Assembly: GCF_006159205.1 (NCBI RefSeq)
Contig: NZ_CP040812.1
Location: forward strand, 3,720,001-3,784,000
Direction: 5' to 3'
DNA from: Antarcticibacterium flavum
GTDB lineage: Bacteria > Bacteroidota > Bacteroidia > Flavobacteriales > Flavobacteriaceae
Length of the DNA stretch: 64,000 bases
The notes under the pieces were generated by a model that was not told the DNA's origin, ran no database searches, and worked only from the letters and a program-made list of their open reading frames with translations. The position numbers were made by a program, and so were the translations under genes. Position 1 is the first letter of the stretch. Every line of letters begins with the position of its first letter. Positions 17,892-26,494 of this stretch are shown here, one piece after another.

Positions 17892-17926
17892 GATGAGTAT
17901 TGAGATATGAGTAGTGAGTATTGAGA
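17892..17926. repeat. Period-7 repeat, TGAGT/TTGAGA type
   Basis: Five consecutive heptamers (gatgagt, attgaga, tatgagt, agtgagt, attgaga). They are the reverse complement of the ACTCAAT-type heptamers found at 38278-38353 and 38578-38683. Confidence 0.7.
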
Positions 17927-18163
17927 TTTTTGTTAAAAGATTCTGGAGGCTAGAGACTAGAGTCTGGACCTTTTTATTTAGTATTATGTAGAAAAAATTT
18001 TCATTTCCTCGAGATTAATTCAAGCTTAAGCACAGAGTCGCAGGAGTTGAAAAGGAGTTTCACGGAGTTAATCTGGAAATGAGTATTTATTAAAAAGAAA
18101 ATCAAAAAATTATTTTTCCATGTCCGGACTTTCTACTCTCCACTCTCCTCTTTTCACTTTTTA

Positions 18164-18226
18164 ACCTACAACCTACAACCTACAACCTACAACCTACAAC
18201 GTGCAACCTACAACCTACAACCTACA
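18164..18226. repeat. Tandem heptamer array, ACCTACA
   Basis: Nine heptamers in phase, eight of them exactly acctaca and one acgtgca. It lies in the 468-base spacer between ettA and the DEAD helicase (17842-18309), which holds no gene. Degenerate period-7 sequence continues before it (ctctcca, ctctcct) and after it (tctaata twice at 18272-18285). Confidence 0.85.
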
Positions 18227-18261
18227 ACTTTTGCCAACTTACAACTAATAACAAGTCTAAA

Positions 18262-18306
18262 AGCGAAGCGGTCTAATATCTAATATCTAGCAGCGCCAGC
18301 GGTCTC
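18262..18306. repeat. Dispersed AGCG-NAGCGGTCT motif, two copies
   Basis: AGCGAAGCGGTCTAA at about 18262-18276 and AGCGCCAGCGGTCTC at about 18292-18306 flank the tctaata heptamers. A third copy (AGCGGAAGCGGTCTAA) is at 38536-38551, also beside heptamers, so motif and heptamers appear to travel together. Confidence 0.5.
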
Positions 18307-18309
18307 CTT

Positions 18310-19548
18310 TCAATACCACCTCTTCTTATTTGACTTCGATCCACTCCCTTTTCTTCCTTTTTTATGCTTGCTACCTTGTTTTTTATGTACAGGTGGTTTG
18401 GCGTCTTTATCCTGAGGATAGGGGTTGTTCTCTTCCACAGGGATCTTTGATCCAATGAGTTTTTCTATGTTTTTTATGTAATCCCTTTCATCTGCACTGC
18501 AAAATGAAATGGAAGCTCCTACATTTCCCGCCCGCCCTGTACGGCCTATCCTGTGCACGTAAACTTCGGGAAGGTTGGGAATATCAAAGTTGAGAACAAA
18601 GTCCAGGAGATCGATATCAAGGCCTCTTGCAGCCACATCTGTAGCCACCAGGATGTTTACCTCTTTGTTTTTAAATTTGTTTAGTGCAGTGGTTCGATCA
18701 CTCTGACTTTTATCCCCGTGTAGGGCCTCTGCTTTAAATCCGTTTTTAGAGAGGGAGTCGAAGGCTTTTTCAACCCCGAATTTTGTCCTTCTAAAGATCA
18801 AAACAGAGCTTTCCTTCACCACATTCCGCATTACAAACAGGAGAAGTTCGGTTTTGTCAGGCTTTGGTACCAGGTATAACTTTTGGTCTACTTCCGTGGC
18901 AGCAGAGGAATTCACGTCAACTTCAATTCGCTCCGGCTCCTGCAGCAGGTTCTTTGCAAGGTCCTGTACTTTTGGCGGGATGGTGGCAGAGAACATAAGG
19001 CGCTGCTCAATGTTTGGGGAGAGTCGTATGATCTTTTGTACTTCATCAATAAAGCCCATATCCAGCATAAGATCGGCCTCATCCAACACCAGGATCTCGA
19101 TTTTTTCCAGGTCTACATACCCCTGTTTCCTAAGGTCCAAAAGCCGTCCCGGGGTTGCCACAAGGATATGAACACCATCTTTTAGTAGATTTATTTGCGG
19201 CTGCATGGAAGCACCACCAAAAACTACCCCGCTTTTAATATCTGTAAACTTCGCATAGCTGCGAATATTTTCTTCTATCTGGACAGCAAGTTCCCGGGTA
19301 GGACTAAGTATAAGGATTAACGGATGTTTTACTTTAGGGTCTTTAGAGACCTGCTTGTACAGCAACTGCAGTAAAGGGATCGCAAACGCACCTGTTTTTC
19401 CCGTCCCCGTCTGTGCCGATGCCAGGACATCATTCCTCCTGAGCACCTCGGGGATCACTTTTTCCTGAACAGGAGTAGGAGTGTGGTGTCCAAGTTCGGC
19501 TATTCCCTGTTGTATTGCTGTGGATAAAGGTAAGTCTTCGAAGGTCAT
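18310..19548 (-). CDS. DEAD-box ATP-dependent RNA helicase
   Basis: RNA helicase (412 residues) of the RhlE-like branch, probably active in ribosome assembly or RNA turnover. The Q motif (TFEDLPLS ... TPTPVQEKVIP) is at the start, followed by AQTGTGKT (motif I), PTRELAVQ (Ia), TPGRLLDL (Ib), VLDEADLML (II), SATIP (III) and, in the second RecA domain, VATDVAARGLD and HRIGRTGR (V, VI). The final 35 residues are strongly basic (KHKKGRKGSGSKSNKKR) and likely bind RNA. It is monocistronic with repeat-filled spacers on both sides. Confidence 0.92.
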   Translation of the reverse strand: MTFEDLPLSTAIQQGIAELGHHTPTPVQEKVIPEVLRRNDVLASAQTGTGKTGAFAIPLLQLLYKQVSKDPKVKHPLILILSPTRELAVQIEENIRSYAKFTDIKSGVVFGGASMQPQINLLKDGVHILVATPGRLLDLRKQGYVDLEKIEILVLDEADLMLDMGFIDEVQKIIRLSPNIEQRLMFSATIPPKVQDLAKNLLQEPERIEVDVNSSAATEVDQKLYLVPKPDKTELLLFVMRNVVKESSVLIFRRTKFGVEKAFDSLSKNGFKAEALHGDKSQSDRTTALNKFKNKEVNILVATDVAARGLDIDLLDFVLNFDIPNLPEVYVHRIGRTGRAGNVGASISFCSADERDYIKNIEKLIGSKIPVEENNPYPQDKDAKPPVHKKQGSKHKKGRKGSGSKSNKKRWY

Positions 19549-19560
19549 GTTTTTTTGTTG

Positions 19561-19588
19561 TATAGTGTATAAAGTATAGTGTATAATG
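19561..19588. repeat. Period-7 repeat, TATAGTG type
   Basis: Four in-phase heptamers (tatagtg, tataaag, tatagtg, tataatg) just upstream of the helicase start. It is the same 7-base periodicity with a different unit. Confidence 0.6.
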
Positions 19589-19680
19589 TCTTTTTTAGCA
19601 GGTTTTGATTAGCCTACATTTTCTAAATTTGAAGTTTCCCTTATTTATTTTTATGGGGTATTTCCTATAAACAATTTACC

Positions 19681-19729
19681 GTATACAATATACAACCTTC
19701 AAATTACAGTATACAGTATGCAACCCTCA
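19681..19729. repeat. Degenerate period-7 repeat, GTATACA/ACCYTCA type
   Basis: Seven in-phase heptamers (gtataca, atataca, accttca, aattaca, gtataca, gtatgca, accctca) fill the space before the end of the histidine phosphatase gene. Confidence 0.6.
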
Positions 19730-19737
19730 AAGTAAGA

Positions 19738-20271
19738 TCAATTAATATAAAGTACCTGCGAGGTCTTCCGGCCATTTGGTGCAACCGTAACTATAAAAAG
19801 GCTGCCGCTTTCTGTATCCTCAATATCCTTATATTTTTCTTCTTCGAGGAGATAGTTCACAAATTTTGGATTTGTGTTGCTGTGCCCTACTACCAGAACG
19901 GTTTTACCGGGAGTGTTTTTTTGAAAATCCTCGTCATTTAATTTTGAGGCGTCATAAATGGTCACTTCCTTTTGCTGTGAACCGGCTACCGCCTCTGCGG
20001 TTGCCCTGGTACGTTTATAATTTGAGGAATATATCAGGTCGAAATCGACTTCTTTGAATACCTCTGCCCATTTTTTAGCCCTTACCACGCCTTCTTCTGC
20101 AAGTTCAGGATCCCGGTTATCTGGATCGCTGGTATCTTTTTCTGCATGCCTTATAAAATAATAGGTGGTTAATCCAAGGTCATCTGCCTGCTCCATTACT
20201 TGCTTATCCTTATTTGATCCTGAATTACAAGCTATGATAAATGGTAAAAAAAGTAAAAGATATTTTCGCAT
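19738..20271 (-). CDS. Histidine phosphatase (phosphoglycerate mutase-like) lipoprotein
   Basis: Exported lipoprotein (177 residues) of the histidine phosphatase clan. The lipobox IIAC places the acylated cysteine at residue 15. YFIRHAEKD (R41, H42) is the catalytic RHG-type motif, with A instead of G as in SixA-like and other branch-2 short forms; VVGHSNTNP near residue 130 holds the second histidine, and a YSSNYKRTRATAEA segment near 80 supplies the second arginine. It would act on a periplasmic phosphate ester, identity unknown. Four bases separate it from the upstream phytase-like gene, so they are an operon. Confidence 0.85.
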   Translation of the reverse strand: MRKYLLLFLPFIIACNSGSNKDKQVMEQADDLGLTTYYFIRHAEKDTSDPDNRDPELAEEGVVRAKKWAEVFKEVDFDLIYSSNYKRTRATAEAVAGSQQKEVTIYDASKLNDEDFQKNTPGKTVLVVGHSNTNPKFVNYLLEEEKYKDIEDTESGSLFIVTVAPNGRKTSQVLYIN

Positions 20272-20275
20272 AGAT

Positions 20276-21370
20276 TTAATTTTTTATATTCAGTTCCATA
20301 AGAATGAGCTGATTGATCTGTCGCCCCAGGGAATTGAAATTGTTATCACTTATCAATAAAAGGGTCCTGTTCCCATTAGGAAGAATGGGGCCAAAGGTCA
20401 TCCCTTCAATATTATCAATTATATTTTCCTTAAGTTCTTTTCGTACCGATTTAAAATCGAAGATAAGGGTTTTTTTGGCTGCGGTGTATTCTTGTTTTCG
20501 AAGGTTTAAGATCTCAAGAGTATTTGATGCCTGCCTGGCATCCACATCAAAGATCCTTACCGTATTGCCCTGGCTTCCATGTCCTGCAGAAAAGGCCCTT
20601 TCCAATACCAGGAATCTATTGGGAGCATATTCAATAAGTTCGGTTAGACCGTTCACTGCAAAATATAACCAGGGGATCTTTGTTATTCCCTCCAACTGCA
20701 TTACAAATTGCCTGGTAGCTTCGCCCGCTTCATTGAAATGTGTGATCCTTACAGGGCTTTTGGTAGGGAACAGTTTTGGCTTTGAACCGTCTTTTACCAG
20801 CGGAAGTTCCATCCCCGCCCAGTAACCACCTCTTCCACTTGCTGTAAGGCCTTCAAATACTCCGTTATTTCTGGGTTTTTGTTCTCCTGAAGCAAGGAAA
20901 TATTCTGGGAGGTTGTATTTTCTTATGAACTCTCCTGTAGGAGATACATGAAAAATTGCCGGGTCGTGCCCTTTTAAAATGGAGCCTTCACTGGTTAGCA
21001 CAATTTCGTTCCTGTTTTTGTCATACCTTATTGCTTCCAGGTCCAGGGTGTTGTTGCTGAAGAATTCGTGGTCCTTCTGAAGTTCAATTACTTCTGTAAA
21101 CAAAACAGTATCTATTCCAGAATGATTTACTGGGATTTTAACCCGGTAAAAACGAGGATTTCCGGGGTGGTCACAAACCAGGTAATAATCTCCCTGGTGA
21201 AAATCGATCCCGGAAAGGCCACCTACTATTGTACCGCCAACTTCAAGATCTTCAGGAATAATATAATCATTTAGAAATGTCAATTCCAGGTTGTTGGTGT
21301 TCAACTGTTTACTTGTTCCGCAAGAGGTGAGAACCAGAAGCAGGAAAAGAGTAAAGAGGTAATTTTTCAT
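20276..21370 (-). CDS. Esterase-like activity of phytase family lipoprotein
   Basis: Exported lipoprotein (364 residues; lipobox VLTSC, Cys17). The body shows repeated beta-propeller-like strands: GGLSGIDFHQGDYYLVCDHPG near 48-68, DLEAIRYDKNRNEIVLTSEG, and the late NIEGMTFGPILPNGNRTLLLISDNNF, which are the hallmarks of the Phytase-like (esterase-like activity) family. True phytase catalytic residues cannot be confirmed by eye. Adjacency to the histidine phosphatase lipoprotein suggests that both handle an external phosphorylated compound, which is inference. Confidence 0.82.
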   Translation of the reverse strand: MKNYLFTLFLLLVLTSCGTSKQLNTNNLELTFLNDYIIPEDLEVGGTIVGGLSGIDFHQGDYYLVCDHPGNPRFYRVKIPVNHSGIDTVLFTEVIELQKDHEFFSNNTLDLEAIRYDKNRNEIVLTSEGSILKGHDPAIFHVSPTGEFIRKYNLPEYFLASGEQKPRNNGVFEGLTASGRGGYWAGMELPLVKDGSKPKLFPTKSPVRITHFNEAGEATRQFVMQLEGITKIPWLYFAVNGLTELIEYAPNRFLVLERAFSAGHGSQGNTVRIFDVDARQASNTLEILNLRKQEYTAAKKTLIFDFKSVRKELKENIIDNIEGMTFGPILPNGNRTLLLISDNNFNSLGRQINQLILMELNIKN

Positions 21371-21524
21371 TAAAAATCCTTAGAAGTTAATCATTTAGAA
21401 GGCCGGCATCCCGGGGGGTTGCAAAAATAACAAATCGTTAAGACAAATATGTGAAATTCTTGAGACAAACGCAGATGCTCAAATAGTATCTTTAATTATT
21501 ATTAATTACTAAAAACCAATAGTT

Positions 21525-21710
21525 ATGAATGATGATCAATTAGAAGGAAAATGGAAACAGGTTAAAGGTAAATTCAAGCAAAACTATGCGAATGTTACCG
21601 ATGATGATACCACGTACTCTGAAGGTAAATTTGACGAAATGTTAGGTAGACTGCAGGAGAAAACTGGAAAATCCAAGGAAGATCTAAAAAGAGAGATTGA
21701 TAGACTTTAA
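21525..21710 (+). CDS. CsbD family stress-response protein
   Basis: Small hydrophilic protein (61 residues) of the CsbD family, members of which are induced by general stress in Bacillus and many Proteobacteria. The N-terminal DQLEGKWKQVKGKFKQNYANVTDDD is the diagnostic pattern (shown here in two pieces: LEGKWKQVKGKFKQ, then a GKFDEMLGRLQEKTGKSKED repeat-like half). Its role is unknown. It shares a bidirectional terminator with clpB, a heat-shock gene. Confidence 0.88.
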   Translation: MNDDQLEGKWKQVKGKFKQNYANVTDDDTTYSEGKFDEMLGRLQEKTGKSKEDLKREIDRL

Positions 21711-21724
21711 TCTCGATAAGGAAT

Positions 21725-21764
21725 AAAAAAGAGGCTGTCCCAAAAAGGCAGCCTCTTTTGTTTT
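21725..21764. terminator. Bidirectional terminator between csbD-like gene and clpB
   Basis: GAGGCTG (21731-21737) pairs with CAGCCTC (21749-21755). An A run precedes and a T run follows, so the hairpin can stop both converging genes. Confidence 0.82.
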
Positions 21765-21778
21765 TAAAAAAAGTTCAT

Positions 21779-24382
21779 TTATTCCACATCAACAGTTTCC
21801 TGGTTCCTGAACACCAGGTTGTCATCAAATTCATCCAGCAGTATAATGCTATCTGTTGTCACCTTGCCAGAAAGTATTTCCTTGGATAGCTTATTGAGAA
21901 CTTCCCGTTGCACAACCCGTTTTACCGGCCTTGCACCAAATTGAGGATCAAAGCCACGGGCAGCGAGGAATTTGATAGCCTCCTCTGTAGCATCAAGAAC
22001 AATTCCCTGCTTTGATAGCATTTGCTTCACATTCCTTAGCTGCAGGTCCACAATTTTACGAATATCGTTTTTGGACAATGGCGTGAACATCACAATATCG
22101 TCTATCCTGTTTATGAACTCTGGGCGCACACTTTGTTTAAGCAGGCCTAAAACTTCATTCTTGGCACTTTCCATGGCTGTATCAATATCTTTTACAGCCT
22201 CAAATTTTTCCTGGATGATGTGCGATCCCATGTTTGAGGTCATTATAATAATTGTGTTCTTAAAATCTGCAAGTCTGCCTTTATTATCGGTAAGTCGGCC
22301 CTCATCAAGAACTTGCAGCAGGATATTGAAAGTATCGGGTTGAGCTTTCTCAATCTCATCCAGCAGTACAACTGAATAAGGTTTTCTTCGCACAGCCTCT
22401 GTCAACTGCCCCCCTTCATCATATCCAACATATCCCGGAGGCGCACCAACCAGCCTGCTCACAGCATGTCTTTCCTGGTATTCACTCATATCTATTCTGG
22501 TCATTGCAGCTTCATCGTCAAAAAGATATTCTGCCAAAGCCTTGGCCAGCTCTGTTTTACCTACCCCTGTAGTTCCCAGGAAGAGGAAAGTTCCTATAGG
22601 TCTTTTCTGGTCCTGTAGGCCGGCCCTGCTTCTTCTTACGGCGTCACTTACAGCCTGTATAGCTTCTTCCTGTCCCACGACCCGCTTATGTAGTTCATCT
22701 TCAAGGCGTAGTAACTTCTCTCTTTCGCTTTGCAGCATTTTTGTCACCGGTACCCCGGTCCATTTTGCAACAACTTCGGCTATATCTTCATAGGTTACTT
22801 CTTCCTTAATGAGAGTATGGCTGTCCTGGTTCTCATCCAGTTCCTTCTGTAACTTTTCAAGGCGCTCCTGGCTTTCCTTGATCTTTCCGTAGCGAATTTC
22901 AGCAACCTTACCATAATCTCCTTCCCGTTCAGCTCTTTCAGCTTCCAGTTTGAATTGCTCGATATCAGATTTTGCCGTCTGTATATTATCGACAACTTCC
23001 TTCTCATTTTTCCAGCGGGCGTTAAGTTCATTGCGCTCTTCTTTAAGATTTGCCAGGTCTGCCCGAAGCATTTTCAGCTTATTCTCATCATTTTCCCTTT
23101 TGATGGCCTCTATCTCGATCTCCAGCTGGGTGATCTTCCTGTCCAGCACATCCAGCTCTTCTGGTTTGGAATTTATTTCCATTCGCAGCTTGGAGGCCGA
23201 CTCGTCCATAAGGTCAATGGCTTTATCTGGAAGAAACCTGTTCGTGATATATCTTTGGGAAAGCTCCACAGCAGCGATGATCGCCTCATCCTTAATACGT
23301 ACCTTATGATGGGTCTCATATTTTTCTTTTATACCCCTTAAAATGGAAATAGCACTTTCTGTATCTGGTTCATCTACTACTACCTTTTGGAACCTACGCT
23401 CCAGGGCTTTGTCCTTTTCAAAGTATTTTTGATATTCATCCAGGGTAGTGGCTCCAATTGCACGCAATTCTCCTCTTGCCAAAGCAGGTTTCAGGATGTT
23501 TGCGGCATCCATAGCCCCCTGTCCACCACCGGCACCAACCAGGGTATGGATCTCATCAATAAAAAGGACAATATTCCCCTCGCTGGAGGTTACCTCCTTA
23601 ACGACAGCTTTCAGCCTCTCCTCAAACTCACCTTTATATTTGGCACCTGCAATTAATGCACCCATATCCAGGGAGTATATTTGCTTGTCTTTTAGATTCT
23701 CGGGTATGTCGCCTGCTATGATCCTGTGGGCAAGGCCTTCAGCAATTGCAGTTTTACCCACTCCGGGTTCTCCTACAAGCATAGGGTTATTTTTTGTCCT
23801 TCTGGAAAGTATTTGTAATACCCGTCGTATTTCCTCATCCCTCCCAATTACAGGATCGAGTTTCCCTTCCTCTGCCATTTGGTTGAGGTTCTTGGCGTAT
23901 TTGTTCAGGGAATTATATGTTTCCTCTGCACTTTGCGAGGTTACCCGGTCTCCTTTTCTTAATTCCTCAATGGCCGCTTTTAAGCTTTTTTCAGTAGCCC
24001 CCTGGTCTTTCAGGATCTGGGCCACCTTACTGGAGGATTTGAAAATTGCCAGGATAAGGTGTTCTACAGAGACATATTCATCGTTCATCTTCTTGGCAAC
24101 GCTCCCTGCCTCATTTACAGTCTTTGATCCCTCACGTGAGAGCATAATATCCCCACCACTAACCTTAGGAAAACTTTGAAGTGTATTGTCCAGAATCTGG
24201 TTGAAAAGATTGACATTGATATTAAGTTTCTTAAGAATGAACGGTGTAACATTTTCGTCTACCATTGTAATGGCTTTGAAAATATGTTCATTCTCTATTT
24301 GCTGGTGGCCTAATTCCTGTGCAAGCTGCTGGGCTTGCTGGATGGCTTCCTGTGATTTTATAGTAAAGTTGTTAAAGTTCAT
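21779..24382 (-). CDS. clpB: ATP-dependent chaperone ClpB
   Basis: Hexameric AAA+ disaggregase (867 residues), which rescues aggregated proteins together with DnaK. In order: Clp N-terminal repeats (residues 1-145), AAA1 with Walker A GEPGVGKT near 203 and [17 protein letters not shown] pore/substrate segment (here [13 protein letters not shown]), the long coiled-coil middle domain (about 400-530), AAA2 with Walker A GTTGVGKT near 605 and pore loop GYVGYDEGG, and the ClpB small domain ending. The middle domain distinguishes it from ClpA/ClpC. Length is normal. Confidence 0.96.
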   Translation of the reverse strand: MNFNNFTIKSQEAIQQAQQLAQELGHQQIENEHIFKAITMVDENVTPFILKKLNINVNLFNQILDNTLQSFPKVSGGDIMLSREGSKTVNEAGSVAKKMNDEYVSVEHLILAIFKSSSKVAQILKDQGATEKSLKAAIEELRKGDRVTSQSAEETYNSLNKYAKNLNQMAEEGKLDPVIGRDEEIRRVLQILSRRTKNNPMLVGEPGVGKTAIAEGLAHRIIAGDIPENLKDKQIYSLDMGALIAGAKYKGEFEERLKAVVKEVTSSEGNIVLFIDEIHTLVGAGGGQGAMDAANILKPALARGELRAIGATTLDEYQKYFEKDKALERRFQKVVVDEPDTESAISILRGIKEKYETHHKVRIKDEAIIAAVELSQRYITNRFLPDKAIDLMDESASKLRMEINSKPEELDVLDRKITQLEIEIEAIKRENDENKLKMLRADLANLKEERNELNARWKNEKEVVDNIQTAKSDIEQFKLEAERAEREGDYGKVAEIRYGKIKESQERLEKLQKELDENQDSHTLIKEEVTYEDIAEVVAKWTGVPVTKMLQSEREKLLRLEDELHKRVVGQEEAIQAVSDAVRRSRAGLQDQKRPIGTFLFLGTTGVGKTELAKALAEYLFDDEAAMTRIDMSEYQERHAVSRLVGAPPGYVGYDEGGQLTEAVRRKPYSVVLLDEIEKAQPDTFNILLQVLDEGRLTDNKGRLADFKNTIIIMTSNMGSHIIQEKFEAVKDIDTAMESAKNEVLGLLKQSVRPEFINRIDDIVMFTPLSKNDIRKIVDLQLRNVKQMLSKQGIVLDATEEAIKFLAARGFDPQFGARPVKRVVQREVLNKLSKEILSGKVTTDSIILLDEFDDNLVFRNQETVDVE

Positions 24383-24617
24383 AGGTCATTTAATTTTTAA
24401 GGAAGATAACAATTCATATACCAGCAGGGGGTACAGGACAAAATGACCGATTAATCTATGCTTTTAACAGACATTTTGACGGTATAGAAGTAGATCACCC
24501 TTAAATTTACCACATTTTCAATTCACGTCTCACCTTCAGATTGTAAAATTTAATAATTTGGTATGGAAAATTTTATTGGATATCCTTTATTTTTATCATT
24601 ATTATAAAAATAGAACT

Positions 24618-25016
24618 ATGGGATTTTTTGATAAAATGTTTAAAAGTGAAAGAGATATTGCGAAGGATGAAATAAAAAAGGTTCCCTGGACGCAGTTGAC
24701 AGATGAAGAAACGCTGGATGAAATTGCCGAGCTTTCTAATGAAACCCCAGTGGCTATTCTCAAACATTCCACCAGTTGTGGGATAAGCAGGATGGTGTTA
24801 AGACAATTTGAGCAGGAATATAATATTGAGGAAGGTAAAATAAAACTTTACTTCCTGGACCTTTTAAATTACAGGTCTGTTTCAAATAGGATCGCCGCAA
24901 AATTTAATGTACCACACGAAAGTCCGCAGCTTATTATTATTAAGGAAGGGAAGGTGGTATATGACGCTTCCCACAGCGAGGTAGGAGCAGCTAGTTTGTC
25001 GCAATTTGTAGCTTAA
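24618..25016 (+). CDS. ytxJ: Bacillithiol system redox-active protein YtxJ-like
   Basis: Thioredoxin-fold protein of 132 residues from ATG 24618 (MGFFDKMF). The motif KHSTSCGISRM places a single redox cysteine at residue 54, the monothiol arrangement of YtxJ, which is proposed to act as a bacilliredoxin-like partner of bacillithiol. ESPQLIIIKEGKVVYDASHSEV near the end is the cis-proline and last strand of the fold. I prefer this start because the 20 extra upstream codons are AT-rich and not family-like. The bshB1 gene in this window supports a bacillithiol system. Confidence 0.87.
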   Translation: MGFFDKMFKSERDIAKDEIKKVPWTQLTDEETLDEIAELSNETPVAILKHSTSCGISRMVLRQFEQEYNIEEGKIKLYFLDLLNYRSVSNRIAAKFNVPHESPQLIIIKEGKVVYDASHSEVGAASLSQFVA

Positions 25017-25143
25017 TAACTGCAGCAGGATTAACTTAATATATTTTTATATTTTGTTGTTAAAGTATGCTAATCAGATTATTACAAAAAAATGATGGTA
25101 GTATATTGAAAAGGATTTATTAACCTTTTTAAATATAATTTTT

Positions 25144-25437
25144 ATGGAAAATCAGGGAAATCGCGACCGCGATCAAAACCAGAGAAATCAGGATCAAAGG
25201 AACCAGGACCAGCAAAGAAATCAACAGCAGGCCCAGGGTAGGAATCAGGATCAATCCCAAGGTGATGCAAGACATCAACAGGGAAATGAACCCGGGGAAG
25301 AGGAAAGAAAGAGAAAGCAGCAGGCTGGAGGACAGGAACATCAACAAAGACAGGAAGGCCAAACAGGACCACAAAGCAGTGGGCGCAGGCAGGGAAGACT
25401 GGAAGATGAAGATGAAATGAATGATGAAAGAAGGTAA
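25144..25437 (+). CDS. Small disordered Q/N/R-rich protein 1
   Basis: A 97-residue protein of extreme composition: Gln, Asn, Asp, Glu, Arg and Gly dominate, with no Cys, Phe, Tyr, Trp or Leu-rich core (one Leu near the end). The start MENQGNRDRDQNQRN resembles the starts of the two following small genes. Internal units of the type NQDQRNQDQ recur in the first third. It looks intrinsically disordered, like a hydrophilin. It is preceded by an AT-rich spacer and followed by a good terminator, which argues for real expression. Function unknown. Confidence 0.6.
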   Translation: MENQGNRDRDQNQRNQDQRNQDQQRNQQQAQGRNQDQSQGDARHQQGNEPGEEERKRKQQAGGQEHQQRQEGQTGPQSSGRRQGRLEDEDEMNDERR

Positions 25438-25460
25438 CCCATTCTTTTATATTTTTAAAG

Positions 25461-25492
25461 GCCATCGTTGACAGCAACGGTGGCTTTTTTTA
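25461..25492 (+). terminator. Rho-independent terminator of disordered protein gene 1
   Basis: GCCATCGTTG (25461-25470) pairs with CAACGGTGGC (25475-25484) with one G-U pair, followed by seven T. It lies 23 bases past the stop. Confidence 0.85.
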
Positions 25493-25749
25493 TTTATTCC
25501 TGCAGGACCAGGTATCATTCGCCAGAAAAAATCCCAAGACAGGAAGGCTTTAATTTTAGGAGGAGTAGATTGATCGTGTATAATATTGAAAGTGATAATG
25601 GTGAACTTTTCCTCATACCCATTAGCCCCTTGAATTTGCTACGGCAAAAAGCTCTTATTAGTATTCCTTTTAGAGATGCGTGTTAAAGTTTGCAAACCAG
25701 GGGATTAAAATTTTTTCGGTTAACTAAATTGAAAACTGTTTGGGATTTA

Positions 25750-25793
25750 AAAATAGCTCATTATGGAAAATAAAATAGCTCATTATGGAAAAT
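25750..25793 (+). repeat. Perfect 22-bp tandem duplication over a start codon
   Basis: The unit AAAATAGCTCATTATGGAAA (first 20 of 22 bases) occurs at 25750-25771 and again at 25772-25793. Each copy carries an ATG, at 25763 and 25785. Because 22 is not a multiple of three, the first ATG opens a different frame of ten codons that ends at 25795, overlapping the second start. Confidence 0.9.
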
Positions 25794-26021
25794 AAAAAAG
25801 ATAAAATTCCTGAAACAGATCAAAGAAATCCACAGAAAGATCAGAAAAAACAACAGGAAAGAGGAAGTACGGAAAAAGAGGATAAACAAAAAAAATCTTC
25901 TTCAAAGGATGGAAATTTGGGCTCTAAACAGGAAAGGGGTCAACAAGGTGGTAAACAGGGTGCAGTTGATAAGAAAGTAACAGACCGGGATAGAAAAGAT
26001 TGGGAAAATCAAGGGAAATAG
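25785..26021 (+). CDS. Small disordered K/Q/D-rich protein 2
   Basis: A 78-residue, very hydrophilic protein starting MENKKDKIPETDQRN. Lys, Gln, Asp, Glu, Gly and Ser make up most of it; there is one Trp near the end and no Cys. It resembles its neighbours in start and composition but lacks their arginine. The start is the second ATG of a 22-bp tandem duplication; the first ATG leads to a ten-codon frame. It is 48 bases upstream of the third member. No family recognised; a stress-related hydrophilin is a guess. Confidence 0.6.
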   Translation: MENKKDKIPETDQRNPQKDQKKQQERGSTEKEDKQKKSSSKDGNLGSKQERGQQGGKQGAVDKKVTDRDRKDWENQGK

Positions 26022-26069
26022 AAACCTGCTATTCTTAAATTTTAAAGCAACAACAAATAATTTATTGAT

Positions 26070-26420
26070 ATGGAAAACAAGGAGCAAAGAGATCGCAACA
26101 GGGATAAGAACCTGGATGATATGAAAATGAACAGGGAGGAATCAACCAATGTAAAAAATAAAGAGAAGCGAGAGCGAAACAGAAATTGGGACCAGGTTCA
26201 AAGAAGACAACAGGCAAGTCCCAGGAGTTATAGTGAAAATACCGAATCTGAAAATATCGAGAACCAGAATACGAGAGCCAAAGATGAACAGGTAGATGAA
26301 GAGACCCATAATGACCTGCAGGGAGGGGATAACAACCGTGGCAGAGTGGGAGACAAAGCTTCTGAAAGGCAACAAACAATCGATAAAGAAAATGCTTCCA
26401 AAGACAGGAGAGTAGACTAG
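26070..26420 (+). CDS. Small disordered R/N/E-rich protein 3
   Basis: A 116-residue, highly charged protein starting MENKEQRDRNRDKNLDD. Arg, Asn, Asp, Glu, Gln and Lys dominate; there is one Trp (near residue 41), one Tyr and no Cys. It shares start and composition with the two upstream genes, suggesting a small family that arose by duplication and diverged. It is followed by a strong terminator. The antisense frames over the same region are long only because of the biased composition. Function unknown. Confidence 0.62.
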   Translation: MENKEQRDRNRDKNLDDMKMNREESTNVKNKEKRERNRNWDQVQRRQQASPRSYSENTESENIENQNTRAKDEQVDEETHNDLQGGDNNRGRVGDKASERQQTIDKENASKDRRVD

Positions 26421-26444
26421 TAACACTCTATTATATACCAATGA

Positions 26445-26474
26445 AAAAAGCCACCCGAAAGGATGGCTTTTTTG
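26445..26474 (+). terminator. Terminator after disordered protein gene 3
   Basis: A GCCACCC/GGATGGC stem (26450-26456 with 26461-26467, one mismatch) closes a GAAA loop and is flanked by A6 and T6, so it may also serve the converging fumarylacetoacetase gene. Confidence 0.82.
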
Positions 26475-26494
26475 AAATAAATACTATTAAAAAT

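Noticed and set aside
23448..24179. 243-residue frame on the plus strand inside clpB
   Set aside because: It lies antisense to a fully conserved ClpB region; composition is Ser/Leu/Arg-rich as expected for the shadow of a charged protein.
25468..25686. 72-residue plus-strand frame after disordered gene 1
   Set aside because: Its start lies inside a terminator hairpin and the protein resembles nothing; the 300-base spacer 25493-25749 is best taken as non-coding.
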